From: Oscillospiraceae bacterium
Lineage (GTDB): Bacteria; Bacillota; Clostridia; Oscillospirales; Ruminococcaceae
Direction of reading: 5' to 3'
Assembly: GCA_016281125.1 (NCBI GenBank)
Contig: JAEEIA010000053.1
Coordinates: 62,001-126,000 of the forward strand
Length of the DNA: 64,000 nt
This document shows, piece by piece, positions 36,629 to 44,295 of this stretch (the first letter of the stretch is position 1; each line of letters begins with the position of its first letter). A model generated the notes under the pieces. The model saw only the letters and a list, made by a program, of their open reading frames with translations. It was not told where the DNA came from and did no database searches. The position numbers and the translations under genes are program-made.

Positions 36629-37153
36629 TTAGCCGCGCCCGTGATCCGATGCCCAGTCCATCATCTCCGGTGTATCTGTGGGATAGACCACATAACGGTA
36701 TTGCCGCGGCTTTTTCCCGTATCTGCAAAGCATCACATGCTTTCCTTCAATCTCCGAGCTTTTCCCGTGAATACCGACTTGCAGCCCGCGCACCTCCTCA
36801 CCGGTACCGTCCATCCGAATCGAAACATGGTCGTAGGAGTAATCGGTATCACTCGTTCTGAAATACTGAAAAACGGTACCGTAACAGACCTGAAACTTCG
36901 ATGGGCAGAACACCCTGATGATAAACGGGATGGCGAAAAGTGAAGCTATAATTACGCCGGTAAGATCGAACGGAGCATCGTCCCAGAACACCGCAATCAG
37001 CGAGAACACAGCAGCAAAGCCGATGAGGAGGAATGCACAGCCCGCATTGGTCTTCCGTCCTTCCCGGCACATGGCTTTCCGGATGTTTTCATCCGGATCG
37101 GTAAAGGTGACGTTTTCGATTGCAACGACATTGTTTGCAGTATTCTGTTCCAT
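36629..37153 (-). CDS. Two-pass membrane protein of a local paralogous family (member 1)
   Basis: This 174-residue protein starts with a soluble motif (VVAIENVTFTDPDENIRKAM), then two close membrane segments (residues about 38-80) and a beta-rich C-terminal domain (YGTVFQYFRT, YDHVSIRMDGTGEEVRGLQV, EGKHVMLCRY, YRYVVYPTD). The same plan repeats in the next two genes upstream. No known family is recognised. It is the last of three same-strand genes, but its own ribosome site is weak. Confidence 0.72.
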   Translation of the reverse strand: MEQNTANNVVAIENVTFTDPDENIRKAMCREGRKTNAGCAFLLIGFAAVFSLIAVFWDDAPFDLTGVIIASLFAIPFIIRVFCPSKFQVCYGTVFQYFRTSDTDYSYDHVSIRMDGTGEEVRGLQVGIHGKSSEIEGKHVMLCRYGKKPRQYRYVVYPTDTPEMMDWASDHGRG

Positions 37154-37200
37154 AGATTCAGACTTCTTTTATATGTATGTATGATTGTATGACAGTGCAG

Positions 37201-38277
37201 TCAGAACGGTTTGTCTGCCGGATAGATTGCGATGAAATCCTGCGCGGTGCGAACAAGCACGGCGCGGGTTCCCTCCGGATTGCTGCCGCAGTAAGAAATG
37301 TCAATGCGCTGATCGACAAGCGTCTGACCGGTTTCCTCCGCGGTCAGCGTCATGCAAAGCGGCGATGTCCGCTTGCAGCTCTCGATCCGGACGAACGCGC
37401 CCAGCAGCGTCATATTCTGCCCGGTTTTGTTTTCGCGGCGCCATACCAGCACAATAAGCGCGGCAACAATCAGAAAGATCGGCGCTGAGATGTACCAGTA
37501 TGTTGTAAAGAATTCCGGTTCCATGACGAAAAAGACAGCCGCAACCGGGAGCAGTATCAGAATGGCGAGCGCCTGCGCAAGGCCGTTCTTCTGACCGATG
37601 CGCTTGCTGATCTGCTGATGCAGCTCCGGCGGCAGCTCGCGGAACGGAATGTCGCGGATGGTCGCTTCATTCACGGCCGGCGCAAACTCAGTTTGATCCT
37701 GCGCAAAGCGGTTCTGTGTATCTGCCGCAGCGTCGGGCAGCCGCACCGCGCGGTTCGGATCACCCCAGTACGGGTGCTCCGATACAACCGTAGAGAACAC
37801 ATGATACTGATTCGATTTCCGCAACGGCTTCCGGCAGAGCATCACAGGGACGTCCTCGATGCCTTGTTCAGGAATATGCAACGTCACGACGAGATTGTGA
37901 ATGAGTTCACCGGTATCGTCCAGCCGGATCGTGACATAGCGATAAGTGGAATCGGTGTCGCTGCCGGGATCGACGACCTGCTTTGAGCAATACTCGATCA
38001 CCGTGCCGAACCGCACGCCGCATTCAAACGGCCCGAGCATTTTGCGGAACATATAGATCTCCAGTCCGAGCAGCGGCAGCAGTACGACAAGCGCATAGGG
38101 GTTCCGGCTTTGGAATGTAAAATATGTGCCCAGTATCAGGATGACGCCGAAAAAGATTGTCCCGCCCAGCCATGTGCGGATATGATCCTTCCGAATGATC
38201 TGATAGGCTTCTTCAGAGGGTGGATTGAATGCAACGTCCTGGATCCGGACGCTGCGAAGCTGATTCTGTTGTGCCAT
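37201..38277 (-). CDS. Membrane protein with two tandem copies of the local paralogous domain (member 2)
   Basis: This 358-residue protein contains the domain of its neighbours twice. Copy one runs from RIQDVAFNPPSEEAYQIIRK through two membrane segments to YVTIRLDDTGELIHNLVVTL and PVMLCRKPL. Copy two starts at ATIRDIPFRELPPELHQQIS (about residue 208), again with two membrane segments and a diverged beta-rich tail. AAGGAG precedes the ATG. Internal duplication is evident by eye; the function is unknown. Confidence 0.78.
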   Translation of the reverse strand: MAQQNQLRSVRIQDVAFNPPSEEAYQIIRKDHIRTWLGGTIFFGVILILGTYFTFQSRNPYALVVLLPLLGLEIYMFRKMLGPFECGVRFGTVIEYCSKQVVDPGSDTDSTYRYVTIRLDDTGELIHNLVVTLHIPEQGIEDVPVMLCRKPLRKSNQYHVFSTVVSEHPYWGDPNRAVRLPDAAADTQNRFAQDQTEFAPAVNEATIRDIPFRELPPELHQQISKRIGQKNGLAQALAILILLPVAAVFFVMEPEFFTTYWYISAPIFLIVAALIVLVWRRENKTGQNMTLLGAFVRIESCKRTSPLCMTLTAEETGQTLVDQRIDISYCGSNPEGTRAVLVRTAQDFIAIYPADKPF

Positions 38278-38298
38278 AATACGCTCCTTGTCAGACGG

Positions 38299-38817
38299 CT
38301 ATTCATTCTCCATGACGCTGTACGGAAATACCGTAAAGTTGTTGTTTAGAATCGTGGCCACTACCACATGGGAATTGGGAAGCTCCTCTTTCTTCATATA
38401 GTACGAGGCACGGATCGGCACGACCGCGGCCAGATTGTTTTCGCCGTCCAGCAGCACGGTCAGAAGCGGAATATCACGATAGATAGGCTCCCCGTATTCA
38501 CCTGTGCTGCTCTGTTCCTTCATCTCATCATAACGGACAACCCAGCCGGTGCGGATCCCTTTGATCTTTACCTCGTCGAAGTATAATACATATGTGGCGA
38601 GTCCGACGAGGCCGGCAAGCGGCACCAGCAGGATAAAGGAAAGCGGCGGCGGGATCAGTCCGACGACGAACAGGCCAAGCACCCCGAATATCAGGATCGC
38701 AAAAAGCGGGGCATCCCTGCGCTGCATTCGTTTCATTTTTTTCAGCGCCTCCGGCGGCGGCTGCATCAGACCGATCGTTTCGATCGGGACGACTGTGTAA
38801 GGTGTTTGTTGTGTCAC
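38299..38817 (-). CDS. Two-pass membrane protein of the local paralogous family (member 3)
   Basis: This 172-residue protein keeps the family's N-terminal motif (VPIETIGLMQPPPEALKKMK), two membrane segments (FAILIFGVLGLFVVGLI; SFILLVPLAGLVGLATYVL) and a C-terminal beta-domain (GWVVRYDEMK, IPLLTVLLDGENNLAAVVPI). It starts with GTG preceded by AAAGGAG. It is the first of the three-gene cluster, downstream of hpf. Confidence 0.75.
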   Translation of the reverse strand: MTQQTPYTVVPIETIGLMQPPPEALKKMKRMQRRDAPLFAILIFGVLGLFVVGLIPPPLSFILLVPLAGLVGLATYVLYFDEVKIKGIRTGWVVRYDEMKEQSSTGEYGEPIYRDIPLLTVLLDGENNLAAVVPIRASYYMKKEELPNSHVVVATILNNNFTVFPYSVMENE

Positions 38818-38872
38818 GGTTTTCTCCTTTGTTTATATAATGTTATCAGACGGTGCTGTGCGGCATAGTACG

Positions 38873-38904
38873 GCAAAAGCACCGGACAGAACCGATGCTT
38901 TTGC
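38873..38904 (-). terminator. hpf terminator
   Basis: GCAAAAGCACCGG and CCGATGCTTTTGC form a near-perfect stem, 40 bp downstream of the hpf stop on the minus strand. Confidence 0.7.
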
Positions 38905-38944
38905 AAAAAACTCATATCAGCGCGGAAAATCCCGCGTCAGAAAA

Positions 38945-39478
38945 TCAATCGACGGACGGCTCCAGCAGCGCGTAATCGTCGTCCATGCGGCGGTAGACAA
39001 TGTTGATCGAGCCGTTTTCCGCATTCTGGAAGACGAAGAACGAATGCCCCAGCATGTTCATCTGGAGAATGGCCTCCTCGACGCCCATCGGCTGGACGCG
39101 GAACGCCTTTCTGCGGATGAGGTTGTACTCAGTCTGCTCCTCCACGGTATCGGTGAAGGCCTCCGGCGAAAGTGCGCTCTCCTTGATGCGTTTGCCGAGC
39201 TTGGTCTTGTTGCGGCGGATCATGCGGATGATCTTGTCGATTGCAGCATCGAGTGCATCATTCTTGTCGGTGGCACTCTGCTCTGCACGGTAGATCATGC
39301 TGCCTGCACGGACAGTCAGCTCGCAGACGATCTGGCCGCGGAGCTCATTGAGCGTGATCTTGGCTTCTGCTTCATCCTCGAAGAATTTATCCAGCTTCTG
39401 ATTCAGCTTTTTTTCTGCATATTCCGAAAAACTCGGACCGATCTGGATCTTTTTTGCCATAATATTCAGCTTCTTCAT
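38945..39478 (-). CDS. hpf: Ribosome hibernation promoting factor, long form
   Basis: This 177-residue protein has an N-terminal HPF/YfiA domain (IGPSFSEYAEKKLNQKLDKF, residues about 14-33, and DALDAAIDKIIRMIRRNKTK near 85). The C-terminal dimerisation domain is also present (NLIRRKAFRVQPMGVEEAIL then QMNMLGHSFFVFQN, residues about 118-152). Long HPF pairs two 70S ribosomes into inactive 100S particles in stationary phase. AGGAGG precedes the ATG, and a consensus promoter lies upstream. Confidence 0.93.
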   Translation of the reverse strand: MKKLNIMAKKIQIGPSFSEYAEKKLNQKLDKFFEDEAEAKITLNELRGQIVCELTVRAGSMIYRAEQSATDKNDALDAAIDKIIRMIRRNKTKLGKRIKESALSPEAFTDTVEEQTEYNLIRRKAFRVQPMGVEEAILQMNMLGHSFFVFQNAENGSINIVYRRMDDDYALLEPSVD

Positions 39479-39528
39479 AAGTTCATTTCCTCCTTTGCTC
39501 CGGCACTTCTTTGCCGGTTGCTGTATCT

Positions 39529-39557
39529 ATTATAGCATATTTGTACAAAAAAATCAA
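39529..39557 (-). promoter_or_regulatory. hpf promoter
   Basis: On the minus strand TTGATT, 17 bp and TATAAT lie about 50 bp upstream of hpf. Confidence 0.78.
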
Positions 39558-39655
39558 GACCTATTTCAGCTTTTTGAGAAAAGTTTTGAACAGGTCTGAA
39601 AATTTCGGTAAGGCGCGAAAAACATGATACTTTTATTAAGGTGCGGCGGCCGTGC

Positions 39656-39684
39656 TTGACTTTCCTGCGAATACATGGTATAAT
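39656..39684 (+). promoter_or_regulatory. Promoter of the DJ-1/fthC/mltG/U32 operon
   Basis: TTGACT, 17 bp and TATAAT end 60 bp before the DJ-1 family start codon. The four genes that follow overlap end to start. Confidence 0.85.
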
Positions 39685-39743
39685 AACTTGATATATTATG
39701 TGCATCGGCTGAAGCTCAGCCGTTCAGAAGGAGGCACAGCGAT

Positions 39744-40289
39744 ATGATTTATGTTTTTCTTGCGGAAGGCTTTGAGGAGATTGAGGCACTGACGCCTGTG
39801 GACTGCCTGCGCAGAGCCGGAAAGACAGTGCAGACTGTCGGCGTCGGCGGCAGCGTGATTATGGGCGCACACGGCATCCCCGTGGCGGCGGATATCACCG
39901 CGGAGGACATACAGCTGAATGAAGCACTGGAGATGATCGTGCTGCCCGGCGGAATGCCCGGCACGCTCAACCTCGGGAAGAGTCAGGCGGTGCAGGATGC
40001 GCTTACCTACTGTTCCGGGCAGAAGCGCCTGATCGCGGCCATCTGCGCGGCGCCATCTGTGCTCGGCGCAAGAGGCTTGCTCAGCGGAAAAACCGCAACC
40101 TGCTATCCGGGCTTTGAGCCGCAGCTGACCGGCTGCAATGCCGTTGCGGCGCCGGTCTGTCAAGACGGCAATATCATCACCGGCAGAGGCCCCGGCGCAG
40201 CCATGGACTTTGCACTTCATCTGGTCGCAGTGCTCTGCGGCAAGGCGAAGGCAGAGCAGCTCGCACAGGGCATGGTATATACAAAATGA
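39744..40289 (+). CDS. DJ-1/PfpI family protein
   Basis: This 181-residue protein is close to the YajL/DJ-1 branch. The conserved Glu lies in FLAEGFEEIEALTPVD (about residue 14) and the reactive Cys in IAAICAAPSVLGARGLL (about residue 100, nucleophile elbow). DJ-1 proteins are linked to glyoxalase/deglycase or stress functions; the activity here is not assigned. AGGAGG precedes the ATG, and it overlaps the next gene by 4 nt. Confidence 0.92.
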   Translation: MIYVFLAEGFEEIEALTPVDCLRRAGKTVQTVGVGGSVIMGAHGIPVAADITAEDIQLNEALEMIVLPGGMPGTLNLGKSQAVQDALTYCSGQKRLIAAICAAPSVLGARGLLSGKTATCYPGFEPQLTGCNAVAAPVCQDGNIITGRGPGAAMDFALHLVAVLCGKAKAEQLAQGMVYTK

Positions 40290-40867
40290 ACAGCATCACC
40301 GCGCAGAAAAAAGAGCTGCGCGCCGCAATGATGCAGCAGCGGCGGGCGATGTCCTTCGCATTCCGGCGGGAGGCTGACCGCGCAATCGCGGAGGCCGTGC
40401 TCCGGCATCCCGCTTACAGGGCAGCAAAGCAGGTGCTTGCCTATGTTTCGATGCCGCATGAGGTCGGGACAAGGGCGATTCTGGAGGCCGTGCTGGCGGA
40501 CGGAAAAACGCTCGGGCTGCCGGTCTGCGAGCCGGAAACCTGTACGATGCTGTTTTACCGGCTGGACGCGCTCTCGGAGCTGACGGCGGGGGCTTACCGG
40601 ATTCCGGTGCCGCCTGCATCGCCGGAGCGGCTGCTGGTGCCGTCGGAGGATACGCTGATGATCGTGCCGATGCTCGCATTTGACGGGCAGGGCTACCGGC
40701 TCGGCGCAGGCGGCGGATATTATGACCGTTTTCTCGCCGCACATTCCGTGCAGGCGGTCGGGATTTGTTATGCGGATTGCAGAATGACGCAGCTGCCGCA
40801 TGACAATAATGACAGAAAGCTGGCAAGCTGCGTTACGGAACAAAAAACGGAGGATTTTTATGGCTGA
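40286..40867 (+). CDS. 5-formyltetrahydrofolate cyclo-ligase
   Basis: This 193-residue enzyme converts 5-formyl-THF to 5,10-methenyl-THF with ATP. It has the basic N-terminal substrate region (KKELRAAMMQQRRAMS), VLAYVSMPHEVGT and the ATP/phosphate loop GYRLGAGGGYYDRFLA (about residues 132-147). It begins in the stop codon of the DJ-1 gene (ATGA) and its end overlaps the mltG start by 8 nt, which indicates tight translational coupling. Confidence 0.93.
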   Translation: MNSITAQKKELRAAMMQQRRAMSFAFRREADRAIAEAVLRHPAYRAAKQVLAYVSMPHEVGTRAILEAVLADGKTLGLPVCEPETCTMLFYRLDALSELTAGAYRIPVPPASPERLLVPSEDTLMIVPMLAFDGQGYRLGAGGGYYDRFLAAHSVQAVGICYADCRMTQLPHDNNDRKLASCVTEQKTEDFYG

Positions 40868-42407
40868 TGAGAACAAGCCGCTGGACGGCAGCGCGCAGGA
40901 AACTGCGGAAACTGCCGAAGCGGCTGCGGAGGCACTGACGGAAACCGCGGAGGCAGCAGAGCAGTCTGCGGATGCGGCGGCCGATGCTGCGGAGGATACC
41001 GCGGCAGAGGTAGAGGCGATTGTGCAGGAAGCGCTCGGCACACCGGAAGGGGAAGCTGCTCCCGCAGCGGAAGAAGCCTCTGCGGAAACGCCTGCGCAGC
41101 CGAAGAAGCCGGCAGCGCAGAAGAATTCCGCAAAAAAGAGCGGGCTTGCAGGCATGCTGCCGAAGAAAAAGAAGAAGCGTCCGCGCAAGCGTTCCATTGA
41201 GGATGAGCTTGCCGACCTTGCCGCAGAAGAGGCCGAATTCGATTCCTGGGGCAGACCGATCAAAAAGAAGAAAAAGCGCCGCCGCAGAAAGACGCGCAAG
41301 CTGTCCTGCACGCTTGTGCTGCTGACGCTGATTCTTGCGCTGTCCTCGGTGCTCTCCGTCCTGATTCTTGCCGTTGCAAAGGAAATGTACGGCATTGACA
41401 AGGACTATAATAAGAAGATTGTCATGATCGAAGAGGGCGCCGGTACGCGGGCCATTGCGGAGCAGCTGCAAAAAGAGGGCATCATCACGCTGCCGCAGGT
41501 CTTCCGGCTTGTTTCCCGTATGAACGGCATGGACGGCAAGTATATCGCCGGTGAGCATCACCTCACGCCGTCAATGTCCTATGAAACGATGATCGACGAG
41601 CTCTGCACGAACTATCAGGAGGAAGGCCGCGAGCCTGTCCGTGTGACCATTCCGGAAGGCTATACGCTGCTCCAGGCTGCACAGGTTCTGGAGGAGCACG
41701 AAGTCTGCACGGCAGAGAGCTTCCTGTTCTTCTTCAACAGCGGCCAGAACGGCATGTTCAAATTCGAGCAGTACCTGCCGGAGAAGTCCTCGCTGAAATT
41801 CCAGCAGATGGAGGGCTACTGCTTCCCGGATACCTATGAATTCTACGTCAATGAGGATCCGAATATCGTTGCGCAGAAGATCTACGCAAACTTCAACTCC
41901 AAAATGACCGACGCTGACTATAAGAAGATGAATGAGCTCGGCTGGGATCTGGACAAGGTCATCACGCTTGCGTCCATCATCGAGGCGGAATCCGGCGGCA
42001 GCTCAAAGTATATGAAGCATGTTTCGTCGGTCTTCCACAACCGTCTGCTGCATTCGGCAGAATTCCCGAAGCTCCAGTCCGACCCGACCAGAAAGTATGC
42101 AGAGGATGTCATCGCACCGAATCTGGAGCGTGACAACCCGACCATGCGCATGGCCTATAACACCTATGAAGGTGCAGGCCTGCCGCCCGGCGCAATCTGC
42201 AACCCCGGCAGAGCTGCCATTGAAGCGGCGCTGTATCCGGATCAGACCAACGACTTCTACTTCAACGCGAATATCGACACCGGCGAAACCTACTTCGCGG
42301 AAACCTATGAGCAGCATAAGCAGAATCTGGCCTTGGTCAATGCACAGTATGCTGCTGCGGAGGCTGCCGCAAACGGTGAGAACGCCAATGCCGGCGGCGA
42401 TGAATAA
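40860..42407 (+). CDS. mltG: Endolytic transglycosylase MltG
   Basis: This 515-residue protein has a long Ala/Glu-rich cytoplasmic N-terminus (residues 1-75), a Lys/Arg-rich stretch, a single membrane segment (LSCTLVLLTLILALSSVLSV, about 165-185), a LysM-like region and the YceG domain. The catalytic glutamate is in TLASIIEAESGGSS (about residue 377), and the C-terminal GLPPGAICNPGRAAIEAALY is typical. MltG cuts nascent glycan strands and limits their length. The ATG at 40860 follows GGAGG. The acidic tail is longer than in most homologues. Confidence 0.94.
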   Translation: MADENKPLDGSAQETAETAEAAAEALTETAEAAEQSADAAADAAEDTAAEVEAIVQEALGTPEGEAAPAAEEASAETPAQPKKPAAQKNSAKKSGLAGMLPKKKKKRPRKRSIEDELADLAAEEAEFDSWGRPIKKKKKRRRRKTRKLSCTLVLLTLILALSSVLSVLILAVAKEMYGIDKDYNKKIVMIEEGAGTRAIAEQLQKEGIITLPQVFRLVSRMNGMDGKYIAGEHHLTPSMSYETMIDELCTNYQEEGREPVRVTIPEGYTLLQAAQVLEEHEVCTAESFLFFFNSGQNGMFKFEQYLPEKSSLKFQQMEGYCFPDTYEFYVNEDPNIVAQKIYANFNSKMTDADYKKMNELGWDLDKVITLASIIEAESGGSSKYMKHVSSVFHNRLLHSAEFPKLQSDPTRKYAEDVIAPNLERDNPTMRMAYNTYEGAGLPPGAICNPGRAAIEAALYPDQTNDFYFNANIDTGETYFAETYEQHKQNLALVNAQYAAAEAAANGENANAGGDE

Positions 42408-43617
42408 GCCGGAGCTGCTTGCCCCTGCGGGCGACGCGGAATGCTTCGGTGCCGCGCTGCAATTCGGTGCGGATGCCGTATATGTCGGCGCAAAGCATTA
42501 CGGAATGCGCGCTGCGGCAAAAAACTTTGATTATCGTGCACTGTATGATGCGGTGCAGCAGGCGCACCGGCAGGGCGTCAGGGTGTATCTCACCGCGAAC
42601 GTCCTGCCGCGCAATGCGGAAATGGATGCATTTCCGGCATTTGTCAGAAAGGTCAGCGCGTGCGGCGTCGATGCCGTCATTGCAGCCGACCTCGGTGTGA
42701 TCACGCAGCTCAGAACGCTGGCACCGGAGCTGACCGTCCACGCATCCACGCAGACCGGCGTCGTCAATTACCAGACGGCGAATGCGCTGTATGCGCTCGG
42801 CGTGAAGCGCGTGGTGCTCGCAAGAGAGCTGTCCATCGAAGAGATTGCGGAAATCCGCGCAAAAACGCCGAAGGATCTGGAAATCGAAATCTTTGTACAC
42901 GGCGCAATGTGCATGAGCGTTTCGGGGCGCTGCCTGCTCTCGGAGTATCTGACAGGCAGAGATGCGAACCGCGGCGCGTGTGCGCAGTCCTGCCGCTGGA
43001 AATACGCGCTCATGGAGGAAAAGCGTCCGGGGCAGTATTTTCCCGTGGACGAGGACAGCGACGGCAGCTACATCTTAAACGCAAAGGATCTCTGCCTGCT
43101 CCCCTATCTGAAAGAGCTTGCGGAGGCAGGCGTCGATTCGGTCAAGATCGAGGGCAGAGCCAAGGCGGCATACTATGTCGCGGGCGTGACGAACGCTTAC
43201 CGCATGGCGCTGGATGCGCTCTTTGATGCCCCGCCGCGGGAAGTGCCGGACTGGGTCATGCAGGAGCTGAACAATGTCAGCCACCGCCCGTATACGGTCG
43301 GGTTTGCCTTCGGGCAGCGCAAAGACCTGATCTGGCAGGAGGAAAACGGCTACATCCGCGATTACGAGGTCGTCGGCATCGTGCAGAAGCAGGAAAACGG
43401 CCGGCTGTATGTCAGCCAGCGGAACCGCTTTTTCGCGGGCGATGAAGTCGAAATCCTGATGCCGCAGAAAAAGCCACTTGTCCTGACGGTCACCGACCTG
43501 CAGAACGGCGAGGGCGAGCTGATCGAAGCCGCAAATCATGCGGTCATGGACTGCTCGTTCCTCTGTGAGCAGGAAGTTCCGGCGGGGGCATTTGTACGGA
43601 AACAGACTGCTGAATAA
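42400..43617 (+). CDS. U32 family peptidase-like protein (TrhP/YegQ type)
   Basis: This 405-residue protein shows the U32 signature: PELLAPAGDAECFGAALQFG at the start and IFVHGAMCMSVSGRCLLSEY (about residue 168), with Cys-rich RGACAQSCRWKY next. Despite the name, characterised relatives (TrhP, RlhA, UbiU/V) are iron-sulfur tRNA, rRNA or quinone hydroxylation factors. The TrhP branch, acting on wobble 5-hydroxyuridine, is the best guess. It starts 8 nt inside mltG. Confidence 0.88.
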   Translation: MNKPELLAPAGDAECFGAALQFGADAVYVGAKHYGMRAAAKNFDYRALYDAVQQAHRQGVRVYLTANVLPRNAEMDAFPAFVRKVSACGVDAVIAADLGVITQLRTLAPELTVHASTQTGVVNYQTANALYALGVKRVVLARELSIEEIAEIRAKTPKDLEIEIFVHGAMCMSVSGRCLLSEYLTGRDANRGACAQSCRWKYALMEEKRPGQYFPVDEDSDGSYILNAKDLCLLPYLKELAEAGVDSVKIEGRAKAAYYVAGVTNAYRMALDALFDAPPREVPDWVMQELNNVSHRPYTVGFAFGQRKDLIWQEENGYIRDYEVVGIVQKQENGRLYVSQRNRFFAGDEVEILMPQKKPLVLTVTDLQNGEGELIEAANHAVMDCSFLCEQEVPAGAFVRKQTAE

Positions 43618-43630
43618 GGGGGCGTAACAA

Positions 43631-43819
43631 ATGTTCCAGAAAGACGGCATTACATACGAAACTGAGCAGGAATATCAGTTTGCGAAGCAGAATAACGTAA
43701 CTGAACCGAAAAAGCGCACAGCTGCCGAAAGTATATGGCGGGTGCTTGCAGTCGTTTGCGTGCTGATCGTGCTGCTTTTTATCATCAGTGTCTGGTCCGA
43801 AGGATCGCCGCCTGTCTGA
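43631..43819 (+). CDS. Small single-pass membrane protein (paralogue a)
   Basis: This 62-residue protein has the N-terminal motif KDGITYETEQEYQFAKQNN, then a basic stretch and one membrane segment (VLAVVCVLIVLLFIISVW). A second copy lies 150 bp downstream. GGGGGCG precedes the ATG. It follows the U32 gene by 13 bp and may be the last gene of that operon. Unknown function. Confidence 0.7.
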   Translation: MFQKDGITYETEQEYQFAKQNNVTEPKKRTAAESIWRVLAVVCVLIVLLFIISVWSEGSPPV

Positions 43820-43878
43820 TCTTCACCGTTTGCAGCATCATCAAGCGGCTGCATCCGGAGACGAACATTTCCATAAAT

Positions 43879-43951
43879 GGGATTCCAAAGGGGCATTGCC
43901 CCTTTGGCTGGGCTTGGGGCGGAGCCCCATGATCAATCCGCCGGAGGCACC
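43879..43951 (+). repeat. Dispersed hairpin repeat, copy E
   Basis: GGGATTCCAAAGGGGCATTG, then CCCCTTTGGCTGGGCTTGGG, GCGGAGCCCCATGATCAATC and CGCCGGAGGCACC. The first stem has changed from GGGAC/GTCCC to GGGGC/GCCCC, a compensatory change that keeps the pairing. It lies between the two micro-protein genes. Confidence 0.85.
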
Positions 43952-43969
43952 TTATAAGGAGGATCGAAA

Positions 43970-44173
43970 ATGTATATCAAGGACGGCATTACATACGAAA
44001 CCGAAGAAGAATACATGTATGTGCGGCACGGCAGCAAGCCGGAACCGACGAAGGGACTCTCCAAAAAAGAGCGTGCGTGGCTGATTGCAGTCATCGTCCC
44101 GCTGATTGTACTGATCGCTCTTTTTCTGCTGATTCCGGAAACGCCGCCGAAATATCTGCCGATGCTGCTCTGA
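43970..44173 (+). CDS. Small single-pass membrane protein (paralogue b)
   Basis: This 67-residue protein has the N-terminal motif KDGITYETEEEYMYVRHG, matching paralogue a, then one membrane segment (LIAVIVPLIVLIALFLLI) and a short tail. AAGGAGG precedes the ATG. Each paralogue is followed by a copy of the dispersed repeat, so the duplication may have included or been mediated by it. Confidence 0.72.
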   Translation: MYIKDGITYETEEEYMYVRHGSKPEPTKGLSKKERAWLIAVIVPLIVLIALFLLIPETPPKYLPMLL

Positions 44174-44215
44174 TGCAGCCAGAGCTGCCGTTTTGGCAAA
44201 CAGTCTGTCTAATAT

Positions 44216-44289
44216 GGGATTCCAAAGGGACTGCGTCCCTTTGGTCAGGCTTGGGCTGAAAGCCCATTCAAAATCCGCCGGAGGCACAT
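44216..44289 (+). repeat. Dispersed hairpin repeat, copy F
   Basis: GGGATTCCAAAGGGACTGCG, then TCCCTTTGGTCAGGCTTGGG, CTGAAAGCCCATTCAAAATC and CGCCGGAGGCAC. Its right-end GGAGG (44280-44284) is the only ribosome-site candidate for the gene starting at 44296. Confidence 0.85.
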
Positions 44290-44295
44290 CTGAAT

